A stretch of DNA of 64,000 bases from Bugulina stolonifera (Eukaryota > Bryozoa > Gymnolaemata > Cheilostomatida > Bugulidae). Under the pieces are notes generated by a model that saw nothing but the letters and a program-made list of their open reading frames with translations, was not told where the DNA came from and did not search any database. The stretch's first letter is position 1. Every line of letters starts with the position of its first letter. The translations under genes were made by a program, and so were the position numbers. Of the stretch, positions 1 through 11,545 are shown piece after piece. Location of the stretch: positions 8,846,733 to 8,910,732 of the forward strand of contig OW285188.1 of the NCBI GenBank assembly GCA_935421135.1, written 5' to 3'.

Positions 1-3000
1 GCCGGCACTGGTAGAGACATTGAGGCAGCAGAATGACGGTGGACTCGTGCCAGGGTTAACCTCAGGACCCACATCGATGATGCAGTCGGGCATTAACCAG
101 GCTAAGGACACCAATGACCCACCAGGCCTACACGAGAAGACGGAGTACTTGCTGAGAGAGTGGGTACAGCTCTACCACAACTCTGGTTCTGGTAGAGACC
201 ACAACAGGCAGGCTTTCAGCCAGTTTGTTAATCAGGTAAGGGTCAATTTGTCACAGTTACAATGCTACGCACTTTTATTGGCAGCCAACTGTTCATTCTT
301 ATGTAAGTTTTTCTCATGATTGTATTTGTATGGTGGGAATTGCCTTCCCACGTTTATATATAACATGCATTTCCTCTATTGTGTAACTGTTGATGACCGT
401 GTAATCACCAGATGCAGCAGCAAGGCATACTCAAGTCAGACGAACTCATCACAAGGTTCTTTAGACTGTGTACCCAGTTATGTGTAGACATTACATATGG
501 CACACTCAAGAACCACGGCAACAACGGCACTCTGGTGCGCGCTCAATGCTTCAAGACATTGGATGCTTATGTGAGGCTCATTGTGCTGCTTGTCAAACTC
601 TCTGGTGATGCCAACAACCCTGCTACTAAAATTAATCTCCTCAACAAGGTGAGTTCATTACCACTCCCCTCTCTCCCTTCTCCTTTCTCTCTGCACAGTG
701 CAAGCGGTGCTGGTCTTCCCAGGGCAGTACTACCGCTGAGGCCATTGGTGGGTGTTGTTCATGTAAATATACACGTTTACACATGTAATACATGTCATCA
801 CAATCAAATGTTGGCAGTAGATTAGCCCTTCACTGGAGGCTGAATGAATGTGGAAACTTGTAGCTGGCAATAAGCCTGACAGGTCTACTTGTGTGTGGGA
901 GGTGTGCAACACCGATTTTCATGTAAAATATGTAACTGTATGTTGGATGTGTTGTTTGGTATAACCATCTTGGTGTGTACTTTAGGTGCTGGGTATTGTG
1001 GCAGGGGTGTTGATGTTGGACCATGAGGTCAAGGGGAAGGAATTTCAGCAGCTCCCCTTTCACAGGATTTTCATTATGCTATTCATTGAGCTCAACGCTC
1101 CCGAATATATACTGGATGCCATCAATTTCCAGGTGAGCAGTCTACAGTGCACCAGTACAAGGATGCAATTTATGCATATGGAGTTGTGTCCACTTGGCAT
1201 GCAAGGTTGACCCCGAATGGTGTATGGCCAATAATAGATTGACTTGATTTTGACCGTTTTAATCTGCTGAAAATTCCATCTTCAAATGTTAAGAAAGTCA
1301 TGCGGTTAGCTTTAGAACTATGAATAACCACTGGGCGTGGATGCGATTGATTTACATCACCCCAGTCTTGTAGCTTTACTGGCGTGTTCTTGATATCCTA
1401 GTTGGAAGAGAGAAATACTGGCACTATCAACTGACAATTAATTACCTTATCAAATGCTGTACATGAATGGCTGCATAGTGCGACAGGCACAGCTGTTTCG
1501 CTGTTGCAATAGTGCATATGATTATGGTAGCCAAATAAAAAATAAAACCTTAGTTCTAGTTAGGAATATGGACTACATGTAGAACACCATATCAGTAGGT
1601 TATTATTGTTGAATATATTTGAAAACATTCTTCCGCTCCACAACCTCCCACTATGCTGTCTGATCACCAAATGATAACTTTGTTCTAGATAACATTATTC
1701 AAGCAGCTTTTGACATTTCGATTCCGTCATATAAGTTACTGAATGACGTCATGCATCTAACCGTCTGTCTGCTTGCCTGCCCCCATTTCCTCGTGAAAAA
1801 GGGTCAACCATGCCCTGTCTTGTGCCTACTTAACATGTATTACTTTTGTATTGTTATTTCGTTGTGTAGGTTCTGACTGCATTTGTCAACACGTATAGAA
1901 TATTGAGGCCGGCCAAGTTCCCTGGGTTTGCCTTTGCGTGGTTGGAGCTCATCTCACACCGCGCCTTCATTGGTCGAATGCTGCAGCTCACTGCTCAACA
2001 AAGGGTTTGTTTAGTATACAATATAGATATTCACTGCAGGACTGTATTCCAACTACTTGTACATGTATGTGCAGATATACTGAGATACATTGTTAGTTAC
2101 TGAAGGCATAGAATCTCACTGCATGGCCTCTAATACAATTACACATTACATATTAGCAGTGTTAGCAGTGGCTACCTGCCAGTTACTGATCATATCAGCG
2201 TCACTACAGTGTAGCATATACCATAACAGTGGCATAACCTCTTCCTTCCCTACATTCCACCATTTGTATAGAATGCTCACTGCAGTTACTGTATGACCAG
2301 TCCTTCACTGGCAACCCTTCACTGTCATGTTTTGTTATTATGGATATTAAAGTAGGTACATACAGTACAGGGATAGCACAGTCATTAATTCATTCCATTG
2401 AAATGGTAATGGTGCATGAAATGAATATATCATGCTAACTGCTATTTATCAACATCTGTGGTGCTATTTTAAGTATAAGTATACAGAGGAAATTTTAGAT
2501 TTGATTTTCATAAAATTGCACAACATGTTGAACAAACTGTGAATATTTTATTATGGTACTGAATGTTTGATGTGAGCTACCACATCCGGCTCAAGTGTAC
2601 ATGGTATAATATTGTACAATGTATTGTAGTGTAGTAGTCTATGTGGATTTGTCTCTCCTTGCAGGGTTGGAATATGTATGCCCAACTGCTGATAGATCTC
2701 TTCAAGTTCCTTGCTCCATTCCTCAGGAATGCCGACCTCAACCGTGCCATGCAGGTCTTGTACAAGGTATGCTGCTGCTGCTATTGCTCTTATCTCGTCA
2801 CTATTCTGTGCGTGTCGGCTGATGGAGGTATTGATAACCATAATGTTTTTGTTTCAATTCCACACTTCATGTTTCATGGCAGGGTACACTGAGGGTTCTG
2901 TTGGTCCTGCTCCATGACTTCCCAGAGTTCCTTTGTGACTACCACTACGCCTTCTGTGATGTCATACCCTCTAACTGTATCCAGATGAGGAACCTCATTC

Positions 3001-6000
3001 TCAGCGCGTTTCCCCGCAACATGAGATTGCCCGATCCCTTCACACCAAACCTCAAGGTACGGCTAACCTCACTGTACCACTCACTGTGTACAAGTAGTTC
3101 AGGGGTAGAGATTATGTAATGTGATTCTAGTCTAGTTTGCCTGCAAGGAGAAAGACCTCTCAGTTTTAAGACACACAGTCACCTCTGTTTAAAAGGTGTC
3201 GCATCATCACAACATGCTAGCCTTAGTTATAACAAATAAAAGCATGGTAATGTTATCATCTAAATAATGTGTGACGTAGATAAATGCAAATGTCAACTTT
3301 ATAACTACCGACAAGTCTTTGGTTGGTCTATACTCCATCCATTAGTGCTGCAACTTGAGGCCCAGGTACCTGCAGTGCTAGAGTCCCCTTTTGACATTAT
3401 GCATGACATTTCTTTGTTAATGTATTAATTAATAATGCACATAGCTCGTAGTAACTTGAAATTTGTCCCTGTAAACATCGATTTACAATTATTATGACTA
3501 CCATCATCTGTCTCGGCAACGGCACCTGTGAAGCTTGATATTCTGCTCTACCTTGTCCAATAGAACGAACATTGGCACTTTCTAGATCGGGTAAATCTAC
3601 ACAGCTACTGATTCCCCTGTAGTCTATCCACTCAGTCACACCATGGTCTGAATTTAAATAACAAGAGTGAGATTAGTCAAGTGTTTGACATTTGCATATC
3701 CAGTGGTACTACACTATAATTTATGCACGACTCCTGTCTCCTATGTGGGTTAACTTCTCACCCTTACTAGCCCTAATATTCATATATATCTGCCATAATC
3801 TAGACATTGGCTGTCCTCTGCGGTGAGTTATATGAAGTGTGCGTGCCATAGCAATGTCAAGCAAGGCAACTTGTCTATGGAGACTTTAATGTGCAGAAGT
3901 TGCCACAAATATCTTATTCTGGGGCACTCAGTCGAATCTAATCAGTGATGATCTAACCTACTGAGTGCCTTTACTTTGACCACCTGGTGGTACTGTTGTT
4001 TACTTCCTAAATGGCTGCAGGACAGTTAATAAGCTCCTGGTGATAAAGTGCTTGTGCAAGTTTTCTCTGGAATCATGTTATGATGGTGGCTATTGATCAC
4101 CTGTCAGTGTAGATAAATACATGGAAACTCTGACCTCATTGGTCAATCACTGCTACTATTTATATATGCGTAATTACAAGCATATATCAACTTTTTGTGG
4201 ATAACAAACATTAGCAGGTTGAGGATGGATTATACAGACTAATAATATGATTTAATGTGACCTGTACAGAGTTTAATGTTTCCATCTCTTCCAAATCCAG
4301 GTGGACATGTTGACAGAGATAGCCCATGCTCCAAAGATCATGACCAACATTGTGGCTATTATTCAACCAGAAGCTTTCAGGAAGGACTTGGACTCTTATC
4401 TGAAGACAAGGAACCCTGCTACGTTCCCTTCTGAGCTGAGGTCCAAGCTTCAGGTGTGTAGTCCATGTACTGTGTACTCTGATCTTCACATTCAGGGTGC
4501 TAAGCCTGTACACTATGCTACCTGTACTGACTAGTAGTACACTAATGCAGTAAGCGCACCAACATCTATTATAATGTCTGTGTGTTGCTGAATGAAGATG
4601 CATTAGGCTCTCCTATAGAAAATGTAGGAGAGCACAGATGAAAATATGTCAGGCACAAGGCAACAACCAACAGCTACTTGACTTGTATGCAGCACAAAAG
4701 TGACCTTTAACAATAACACTACCACATCTTCCAATTACCTTTCAGTAGGAGAGCCCAGATACATCTTCCTTCAGCTGAATTTTCTGTATCCATGGGCTTA
4801 ATTATCTTCAAACTGGCTTATCGACAAGGCTAAGAGCAAAGGTGTACTTTTAATCGCCTCTATGAGACATTAATCCCAGTGATATGAGTTTTGGTGTAAT
4901 AAATAGCACCATGCAATTCACTTGATCACAGTGTTTAGTACATTACTAAATGTACATGTGTTAATAATAGCTGTTCATGTCAACTGATGTCTCCACCAGC
5001 ATTGATTATGCTGTCTGCATGCAGCCTAGACTTGCCATATGAACACCATGTCTGTACTGTTACTAGTCCAGGATCTATCTACTCTATATCCCTTATGTAT
5101 AGGGGTAGTTCTAGGCTCCTACTCCCTACGTGAAGGGAGTAACATTAGGTCACACCCCCTATATGGAGTGGGGGGGGGTAATTCTAGGCTCCTCTTGTCC
5201 AACCCTCCGATGATAGTAGGCTGCTACACTAACTGCAGTATTTACTAGTATTATTCCATACACACCTTCTCAATTACCATGTAGGCCAATATTTTAAAAT
5301 ATTTTGTTGGTACTGTATTGCCACAGTTTAACCAAAGGGTATGTTGGCACATGAATGTGGAAATTTAAAACACGTGATGGATGTTGAAATACTTTAACAA
5401 TTGACATGTCGCAGCTGCAGCACATGGATCGACTGCCGATTCCTCTACTCATTAGCTAGACGATGCATACTAATCAATAATATCTTCTCTTTAGGGTATA
5501 CAGACACTATACAAATGGCTGTTTGGTAACTGGATGTGTAGATTGTCTACTGATTTGCCGATCTACTTTTACCTAGCGTTATATTTTCAAGCGATCAGTA
5601 AAAATACTTGTTTGTGGCTGACTAAGAATACCTTCTGCTATGGGGTGACCTGCATCCGGTGCCTGCCTGCCGTATTAATTAACATTATCTCTGCTCTCTC
5701 CCTGTAGGTAACAAATGACCCTGGCAATATGTACAACATCCCACTGATGAATGCACTGGTGCTGTATGTGGGCACTCAGGCTATACAGAGCTTACAGTTG
5801 AAGGGCATGAGTCCCAACACCACCAACCTTGCACAGACGAGCCACATGCAGATATTCCAGAGCCTCTCTCAGGACCTCGATACTGAAGGTAAACTATATA
5901 CATGTATTCTAATAACAGTGTGGGCGTCTTAACCTTTCTGTGGCCACCGTATAATAGGATACTCGGCTGCTTTTTTACCATTGCATAATGAGATGAGTTA

Positions 6001-7735
6001 ATGGACATGGATCAAGTGGCACCATTGCACTGGTCAGTGCTGTCCCATCATGCTGTGTCAACATGGCAGATGTTTGTCAACCCTGTTTCTGTTTCCCTTT
6101 GTGAACTGACCCTGCTAGAAAGGTTGACAGGGTGACCAATTGCCTAGTTTATTGTTGTTGGTTCCAACTTTGTTACAAAATAATGGCAAAAATGAATTAT
6201 ATTATTCTATTTACAAATAATAACTTTTGGCATGTAGGTATGAGCTTGAGCAGTTTTGAGACTGGGACCCAAGTATCACTTCCATTTTTAGTATTTTAAT
6301 ACATCATGTATTTAATATTGCCAGATAATTTCGGTCGTTATAGAGATCAAACAGGCTAAGTGTAAATACCAATTGACTGTAGTGGTTTTATCTACCTTAT
6401 ACAGGTCGATATCTCTTCTTGAACGCCATTACCAACCAGTTGAGGTTCCCCAACAGTCACACTCACTACTTTAGCTGTGCTCTCCTTTCGCTATTTGCTG
6501 AAGCCCACAGCGTCGCACTCCAAGAGCAGATTACAAGGTCAGTATTAGTACTTCAGGTACTACAGGTAATAGCACTAATAATCCACCAACTCTATCATCA
6601 TCAGCTAGTGATTGGGTGACTGTGGCTGTAGTCTGGCCGCCTCGCCTCCGCTAGTTATCTTACAGCCTGGTCTTGCTTATTGACCTCATTTCAAATAATT
6701 AATCACCTGATTTAAGAAATTTAATTTATTTTAATGTCCATTAAAAAGTAAACTGATACCAGAGTTCTTGAGCCCGGAGGGTTGAATATTGATACAATTA
6801 TTTCAAACTAATTTCCTCTGCTGAAGGTTGTCTCATGTGACATGAGGCGCTCCAAGAATAGAAGAGTATGTTGAATAATATACATGATTGTTATACTTCT
6901 AAATGAATGTGTTGATACTGGCTGCCAGCATAATGGCTGCTGTCAGTGAGCATTCACCTGAATTAGATGCACGGGTAGGTGTGTAGTGCAATGTTTGCAT
7001 TATCAGACCACGTGAAGGTCTTTATAACAGGAAGAGTTGAAGGTCATTACAGACTGCTAGTGTTTTGACCAGTCATGTCTGATTGCCTGCCTCATCCTGA
7101 TAGCAGGTGCAATGCACTACCTTCACTCCTCTTCACTCCTCCTCATACCTTCCCACACAGTAACTAGTCATATGTAGTAATTAGTTTGAATCATCAGACT
7201 TTACGACCATTGACCATCGTTCGATAGGTTAGGTTTTACTTGGATGACCTCCTTCTCAGTGTTGCTGTCGGCCTATAGCAATGTCATGGCTGGAAAAGGA
7301 GATAATTCAACCAAACACTAATTAATTAATATGATCTGGTGGTGAAAAGGTCAACTACTGCTACCAGTAATGCTCATTCTGGCTGGTAATACTGTGGTGG
7401 TTGCTAGGAGGTTACCAATGGTTACCAGCTTGTTGGAAGATTAGAATCTGGCCAGAGGACTTGCAATACTTACTGGCAGGATAATTATTATGAGCACAAT
7501 ATTGTTATGTTCTACCTTCTTATGTTACAGAGTGCTGCTTGAGAGACTAATAGTGAACAGGCCTCACCCATGGGGCTTACTCGTTACCTTCATTGAACTG
7601 ATCAGGAACCAAGCCTACAAGTTCTGGGGTCATGACTTTGTCCACTGTTCACCGGAGATAGCCAGGTTGTTTGAAACTGTAGCCAGATCTTGTAACCAGA
7701 CGAGATCTCAGGCAGCAAGGGGCAGTTCACAGTAG
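1..7735 (+). CDS. CNOT1: CCR4-NOT complex subunit 1, C-terminal part (5' end outside window)
   Basis: Coding exons: 1-235, 412-648, 986-1132, 1870-2004, 2665-2766, 2883-3056, 4301-4453, 5708-5888, 6405-6537, 7531-7735. Base 1 ends a split codon; stop is TAG at 7733-7735. The joined frame gives the last ~566 residues of a protein usually ~2,300-2,400 long. It matches the NOT1 C-terminal superfamily domain nearly end to end: [84 protein letters not shown]. By family knowledge this HEAT-like domain docks NOT2/NOT3 onto the scaffold that carries the CAF1-CCR4 deadenylases in the cytoplasm. All ten exons keep phase (mostly phase 0; phase 1 and 2 at the last two junctions). Introns are 153-1,254 bp. 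The tail after CSPEIARLF is short and Arg/Ser/Gln-rich. Identification is secure; the transcript end is not. Confidence 0.97.
4607..4633. repeat. Perfect 9-bp stem hairpin in a CNOT1 intron
   Basis: GCTCTCCTA at 4607-4615 is the exact reverse complement of TAGGAGAGC at 4625-4633, with a 9-base loop. TAGGAGAGC recurs at 4747-4755. It may be the end of a small decayed element; no function can be read from it. Confidence 0.5.
5098..5195. repeat. Two direct copies of a ~19-bp motif with GC-rich hairpin, CNOT1 intron
   Basis: GGGGTAGTTCTAGGCTCCT near 5101 and GGGGTAATTCTAGGCTCCT near 5175 flank ~55 bp that holds a short stem (ACTCCCT/AGGGAGT, 5127-5146). A G run of about ten lies just before the second copy. 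It looks like a fragment of a repeated element; no source family is recognised. Confidence 0.4.
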
Positions 7736-8080
7736 AACACACAACTGTAGCTCTGATACAGTATTAGTTGTAGCTGAGTTTCACACGCTGTACAGGTCAT
7801 AGACTGTTATAGTGCCCAGAATTGCTGCTCCTGCTGTTGAATATTTTATAGACTAACTAGCTGCTGTAGTTAAATAGATTCCTGGGGTTCTATAGCTGAC
7901 AGTTGGATAGACTGGTCATTCACCACCTACCAGAGCTAATATTATTGCTGTAATCCATATTTGTACACAACACAGTTGCACTTACAATAGTGAATTATTT
8001 ATTTTACAATTATATGTATTGCTTATTGACCTAGCTGTGACTGCAAGTCTTGGTGCAAATATAAGCAATTAGTGGTACAA

Positions 8081-8125
8081 TGGCCTACTAGTTGGTAGCA
8101 CGCCTGCCCTCAATGCAGCTCTGCA
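8081..8125 (+). repeat. Possible tRNA-derived SINE head (box A-like only)
   Basis: TGGCCTACTAGTTGGTAGCA at 8082-8101, followed by CGCCTGCC, resembles the D-arm/box A region of a tRNA (TRGYNNARNNGG type). No box B (GGTTCGANNCC) follows at the expected distance, so this is at most a degraded or truncated SINE head. Confidence 0.25.
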
Positions 8126-8236
8126 AGTTGTGTAAATAGGAGTCTGTAAGATACATTCAGCTTTAGTATAATATTATATTCTTGTCACAGTGTTGTATTT
8201 ACATGTACATGTACAATGTTTTTTTTTTGATACTAA

Positions 8237-8242
8237 AATAAA
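8237..8242 (+). promoter_or_regulatory. Candidate polyadenylation signal for CNOT1
   Basis: AATAAA lies ~500 bp beyond the CNOT1 stop, just after a T-run, and is followed by more A. It is a canonical hexamer in a plausible place, but AT-rich DNA makes chance matches common. Confidence 0.3.
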
Positions 8243-8853
8243 AAAATTCATTGCAGATATCTATGTCATTCTGGTATAAGGTTTCCATAAATATGCCTGT
8301 CCCTTACTTCCCCTTCCTAGCCACCAGGTGGTGAAGGGTTATTGGTTGATTGCTGTAGTAGGTCATTGCACTTTCTGTATAGGAATGGTGGCATATACAT
8401 TATAGTGTATAACATAAATACATGTATATTATAATTATGTAAATTACACTGCATACTAAGAGCTTGAGAACACATAAAGGATGGATATGCATGCAATAAA
8501 ACTTAGCAATACATGCATATGCAATTATAATATCAGCAGTAATGGTTGATTGAATGGCTGTGCTGGTCATTGACTGTAGATGTCTGAACTGTCTATGGTT
8601 GTTACATAATCCCATGCAGGAGTGGCTTCTCCTAACAGTACAATACTGTCTTGACTGATAATACAGTGATGACAGTTCCCTATATGAACCAAAGAGCCTG
8701 GAAATTTACTAAAATTTACTATAGTTTCAGTACTGAGAACTTTTATGGCATGTCATGTGTTTGGGAGGGGTTCAGGGTACTACACCTCGCCTTCGCCTTC
8801 TTTGAAAGATCTCGAAAATGATCATAGAAAAACACTATGATTACCTCAGTTGT

Positions 8854-8906
8854 GAAACGTCTTGTTTCGAACTGCATTTTTCGAAATGTCCCTTTACCTG
8901 CTAAGC
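8854..8906 (-). repeat. Dispersed repeat, copy related to 19968-20020
   Basis: Read on the minus strand, this stretch has AGGTAAAGGGACATTTCGAA followed by an AAATGCAGTT block and AAACAAGACGTTTC. The plus strand at 19968-20020 has the same blocks in the same order (AGGTAAAGGGACGTTTCAAA, then AAACAGGACGTTCC). The family is not recognised. Confidence 0.5.
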
Positions 8907-8943
8907 GTTGGATTATACTCCACATTCCAGGAGAATGAAGAAA

Positions 8944-8964
8944 CCCCCCCCCCCCCCCCCCCCC
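8944..8964. repeat. Poly-C tract, 21 bases
   Basis: An uninterrupted run of 21 C follows AAA. A similar shorter C run lies near 17.86 kb. The length is likely to vary between individuals and to be prone to assembly error. Confidence 0.9.
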
Positions 8965-10079
8965 TATACAGAGTTGTATGACATATTCTATCAGACTGAG
9001 CACACATTTGCACCTGGGATATTATTCATGTTTAACAATATTTCATTATTTTTGAGTTAATCTAACAGGTGTCAGTGTCCTATAAGGTTTAAATGAGTTA
9101 TCACTTATAAGTCAGTGCACTCTACTCTTGCATTTACATACTTTTGCTAGACTATTCATCACAGATAGCCTACTATGTATTTGGTAACAGGAAGAGCTTC
9201 TAGGATAAGTATAATACACATGAAACTAATGACATGAGAGTTTATATTAAATTTCATCCGACACTAAATTAACACGTGTGCCCTAAATAACTAGAGTAAA
9301 CACTCTATCATACTAGTACTCTACTAAATGTGTGTCTGTAGTCTGTATGCAACCTGCGCTTCTATGGATACAAACATTGATAACTGTCAACAATTCTATT
9401 TTATTTTAATTTATTAGGTAGGGGGGACAAGCTGGCCCACAAATAGTCAGTCTTGATACAAATACATTAATAGATGAAGAGAGGCCCAACACCAATGAAT
9501 AGTCTACAATAATACCATCTGTGGTCTTAAAAATGCTTCTAGTGCTTTCTAGGAAGAGGATTAATGTACATGCATGTGGCCTTAGTTCCCTAGACCCGTT
9601 TATTTTTACTAATTTACTAGGCTTAGCTTACCCTGTATCTTACAGGTATTTAAATTATGAGATAACAGGCTATTTTAATAACAGACCTTGTGGTAAGTTA
9701 AGATATTTGTACCAATCTCTGGTAGTTGTAGCTCTGACTTGCAAATGTTATTGGTTGTGTACTAATAATTCTATTATTACTATTATAATGCTTGCAAGTA
9801 CTATAGGAGTAAACTCAAAAAGGATAATAAATTACCTTCCTCTGCAGGTGCTCTACAATATCAGTAATAATTATATGGTTATTATCCTATATGTAAATTC
9901 CAGTAAAATTCCGAGATTGGTTAGCAAAATACTAGCAACAGTTCCTGGAGGAACTCTACCAGATGTTCCCTCAATTTAAATAACAGCAATGGACAACTAA
10001 GAACTGAGAACAATCAAAATGAATTTGTAACTTTTGGCAGTAGTAGTTTTGCTTGATTTAATACAAGCACTCCTTGTTT

Positions 10080-10430
10080 GGTCTGCGATACAAGTTTCGC
10101 TGCAAAATTTGCTCGCTTCGCTCACATGAAATGATGGCTCGTGTTCATGTGCTGTGGTCATGCATGTGTGTGACCACTGTTGGTGCAGGCATGCTAAAGT
10201 AACCTCATGAGGAGTTGGGCTTCTTTGCATCAGGGAGACAGCTCCGAGTACATAACCCCAGTTCCAACACCAATACAGCGGGCGGGTACCCACCCTGCCC
10301 TGGGTGGTAGTCAAGGGCCTAAGGCTACGACACCGCCTCAGCAGCGATGTCGGAGGACCCGGTCCCAAGGTCCTAGCACCACCCGGAGCCGAGAACCTGA
10401 CCGGCAGCATTGCAACATATATGAATTGTC
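10080..10430. other. GC-rich island of unknown origin
   Basis: This stretch is visibly GC-rich inside AT-rich flanks (below 10080 and above 10440). It includes a CCACCC/GGGTGG stem near 10.3 kb and, on the minus strand, a GAGCGAAGCGAGC motif near 10.11-10.12 kb. The minus strand is open across it, but the translation is Arg/Pro/Ser/Thr-rich without a recognisable domain. It could be an inserted mobile element or a structured RNA; I cannot tell which. Confidence 0.4.
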
Positions 10431-11545
10431 CCAATTTTCGATTGGAGGATGGCAGACCATTTTGTCTTTTGTTATATGATATCAAGTATTGTTCATTATA
10501 ATAATTTTATGAATTCCTTACAGAGGCATCAGCTATGAAAAAGCATATTTACCTGCTGCCTTGTATTTGTCAGTATACATTTTTGCCAATCACTGCACAG
10601 AATTTGTGATCACAAATTAGCTGGGTACTGTCATAGTTAATTGTCAGTGGAAATCAATGTTGATTAGAAGCTAATTGTTTTAGTAATTATATTCAGTATT
10701 CATCCATTCAGATATAATCTATTGAGATATGTAACACAATTCAACATAACTAGATAATTATAAATGTACATAAAAATGTGTGTTTTTATTATAATTGTAA
10801 TGATGCTAAGCTGTATAGTATACCCAAATGCTTAAACAACAAAATAGATTGAATTGGAAAATACCATTGATACTTGTGAGGTGACTTGGTAATTGGTTAC
10901 ATATCATTATCATCAATAATAATGATAACAATGAGTATTATACAAGTAATTGTTGTTTATAATAAAAATTATAATAAAGTGTATTTTATGCATAATATGA
11001 TTATGTACATAGTAATAGTGATATATAATAGTAATAATAATAATAATATATAGTCTAATAATAATACTTGCAGACCCCAAGTAGGTCCATTCTCACCAAC
11101 CAACCAATCTATTATTATGTAAAAGTATTATAGAAATAATATACAATATAATGACTTTATACAAGTTTCCAACTATATACACTTCATATAGAGCTAAAAA
11201 ATAATATTATTAGTAAATACATTACATTCCGTTACCAACACACCAACACAATTATAAAATATACTTCAACTTACTGATGCGAGCACCAGTTAATAGAAAT
11301 TCTGGCAAGTACAATGGTATGCCTGCTTTCATAGGCAGATTTCTGCTGGATATACATGTACATTGTATATTACAGCAGGAATACAAGAAACATTCCCAAA
11401 GGCAGAGTGTGGGTGTTTCTATTATATAGAATATAATTAAAGTTTCCATAGATAACAATACAGTAACCGGTATCATATTATACACATTAGTGGGGAAAGA
11501 CAATCTTAGTAACAACATTAGTTATAAAAAAACGTTTTGGCAAGA

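Larger units (their letters stand above)
7736..11545. other. Intergenic region between convergent CNOT1 (+) and nuclear receptor (-)
   Basis: No convincing gene. It holds the CNOT1 3' UTR, a possible tRNA-like head (8081-8125), a 21-base C tract, a dispersed repeat copy near 8.85 kb, a GC-rich island (10080-10430) and AT-rich low-complexity DNA with TAA-type runs around 10.9-11.1 kb. Open frames of 152 codons (9521-9979, plus) and 162 codons (9997-10485, minus) show no recognisable domain and are not annotated as genes. Confidence 0.6.

Noticed and set aside
9521..9979. 152-codon open frame, plus strand
   Set aside because: No recognisable domain, AT-driven composition, no splice or expression context. 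One frame of this length is expected by chance in a window this large.
9997..10485. 162-codon open frame, minus strand
   Set aside because: It spans the GC-rich island, where stop codons are rarer. The translation is biased and matches no family I know.
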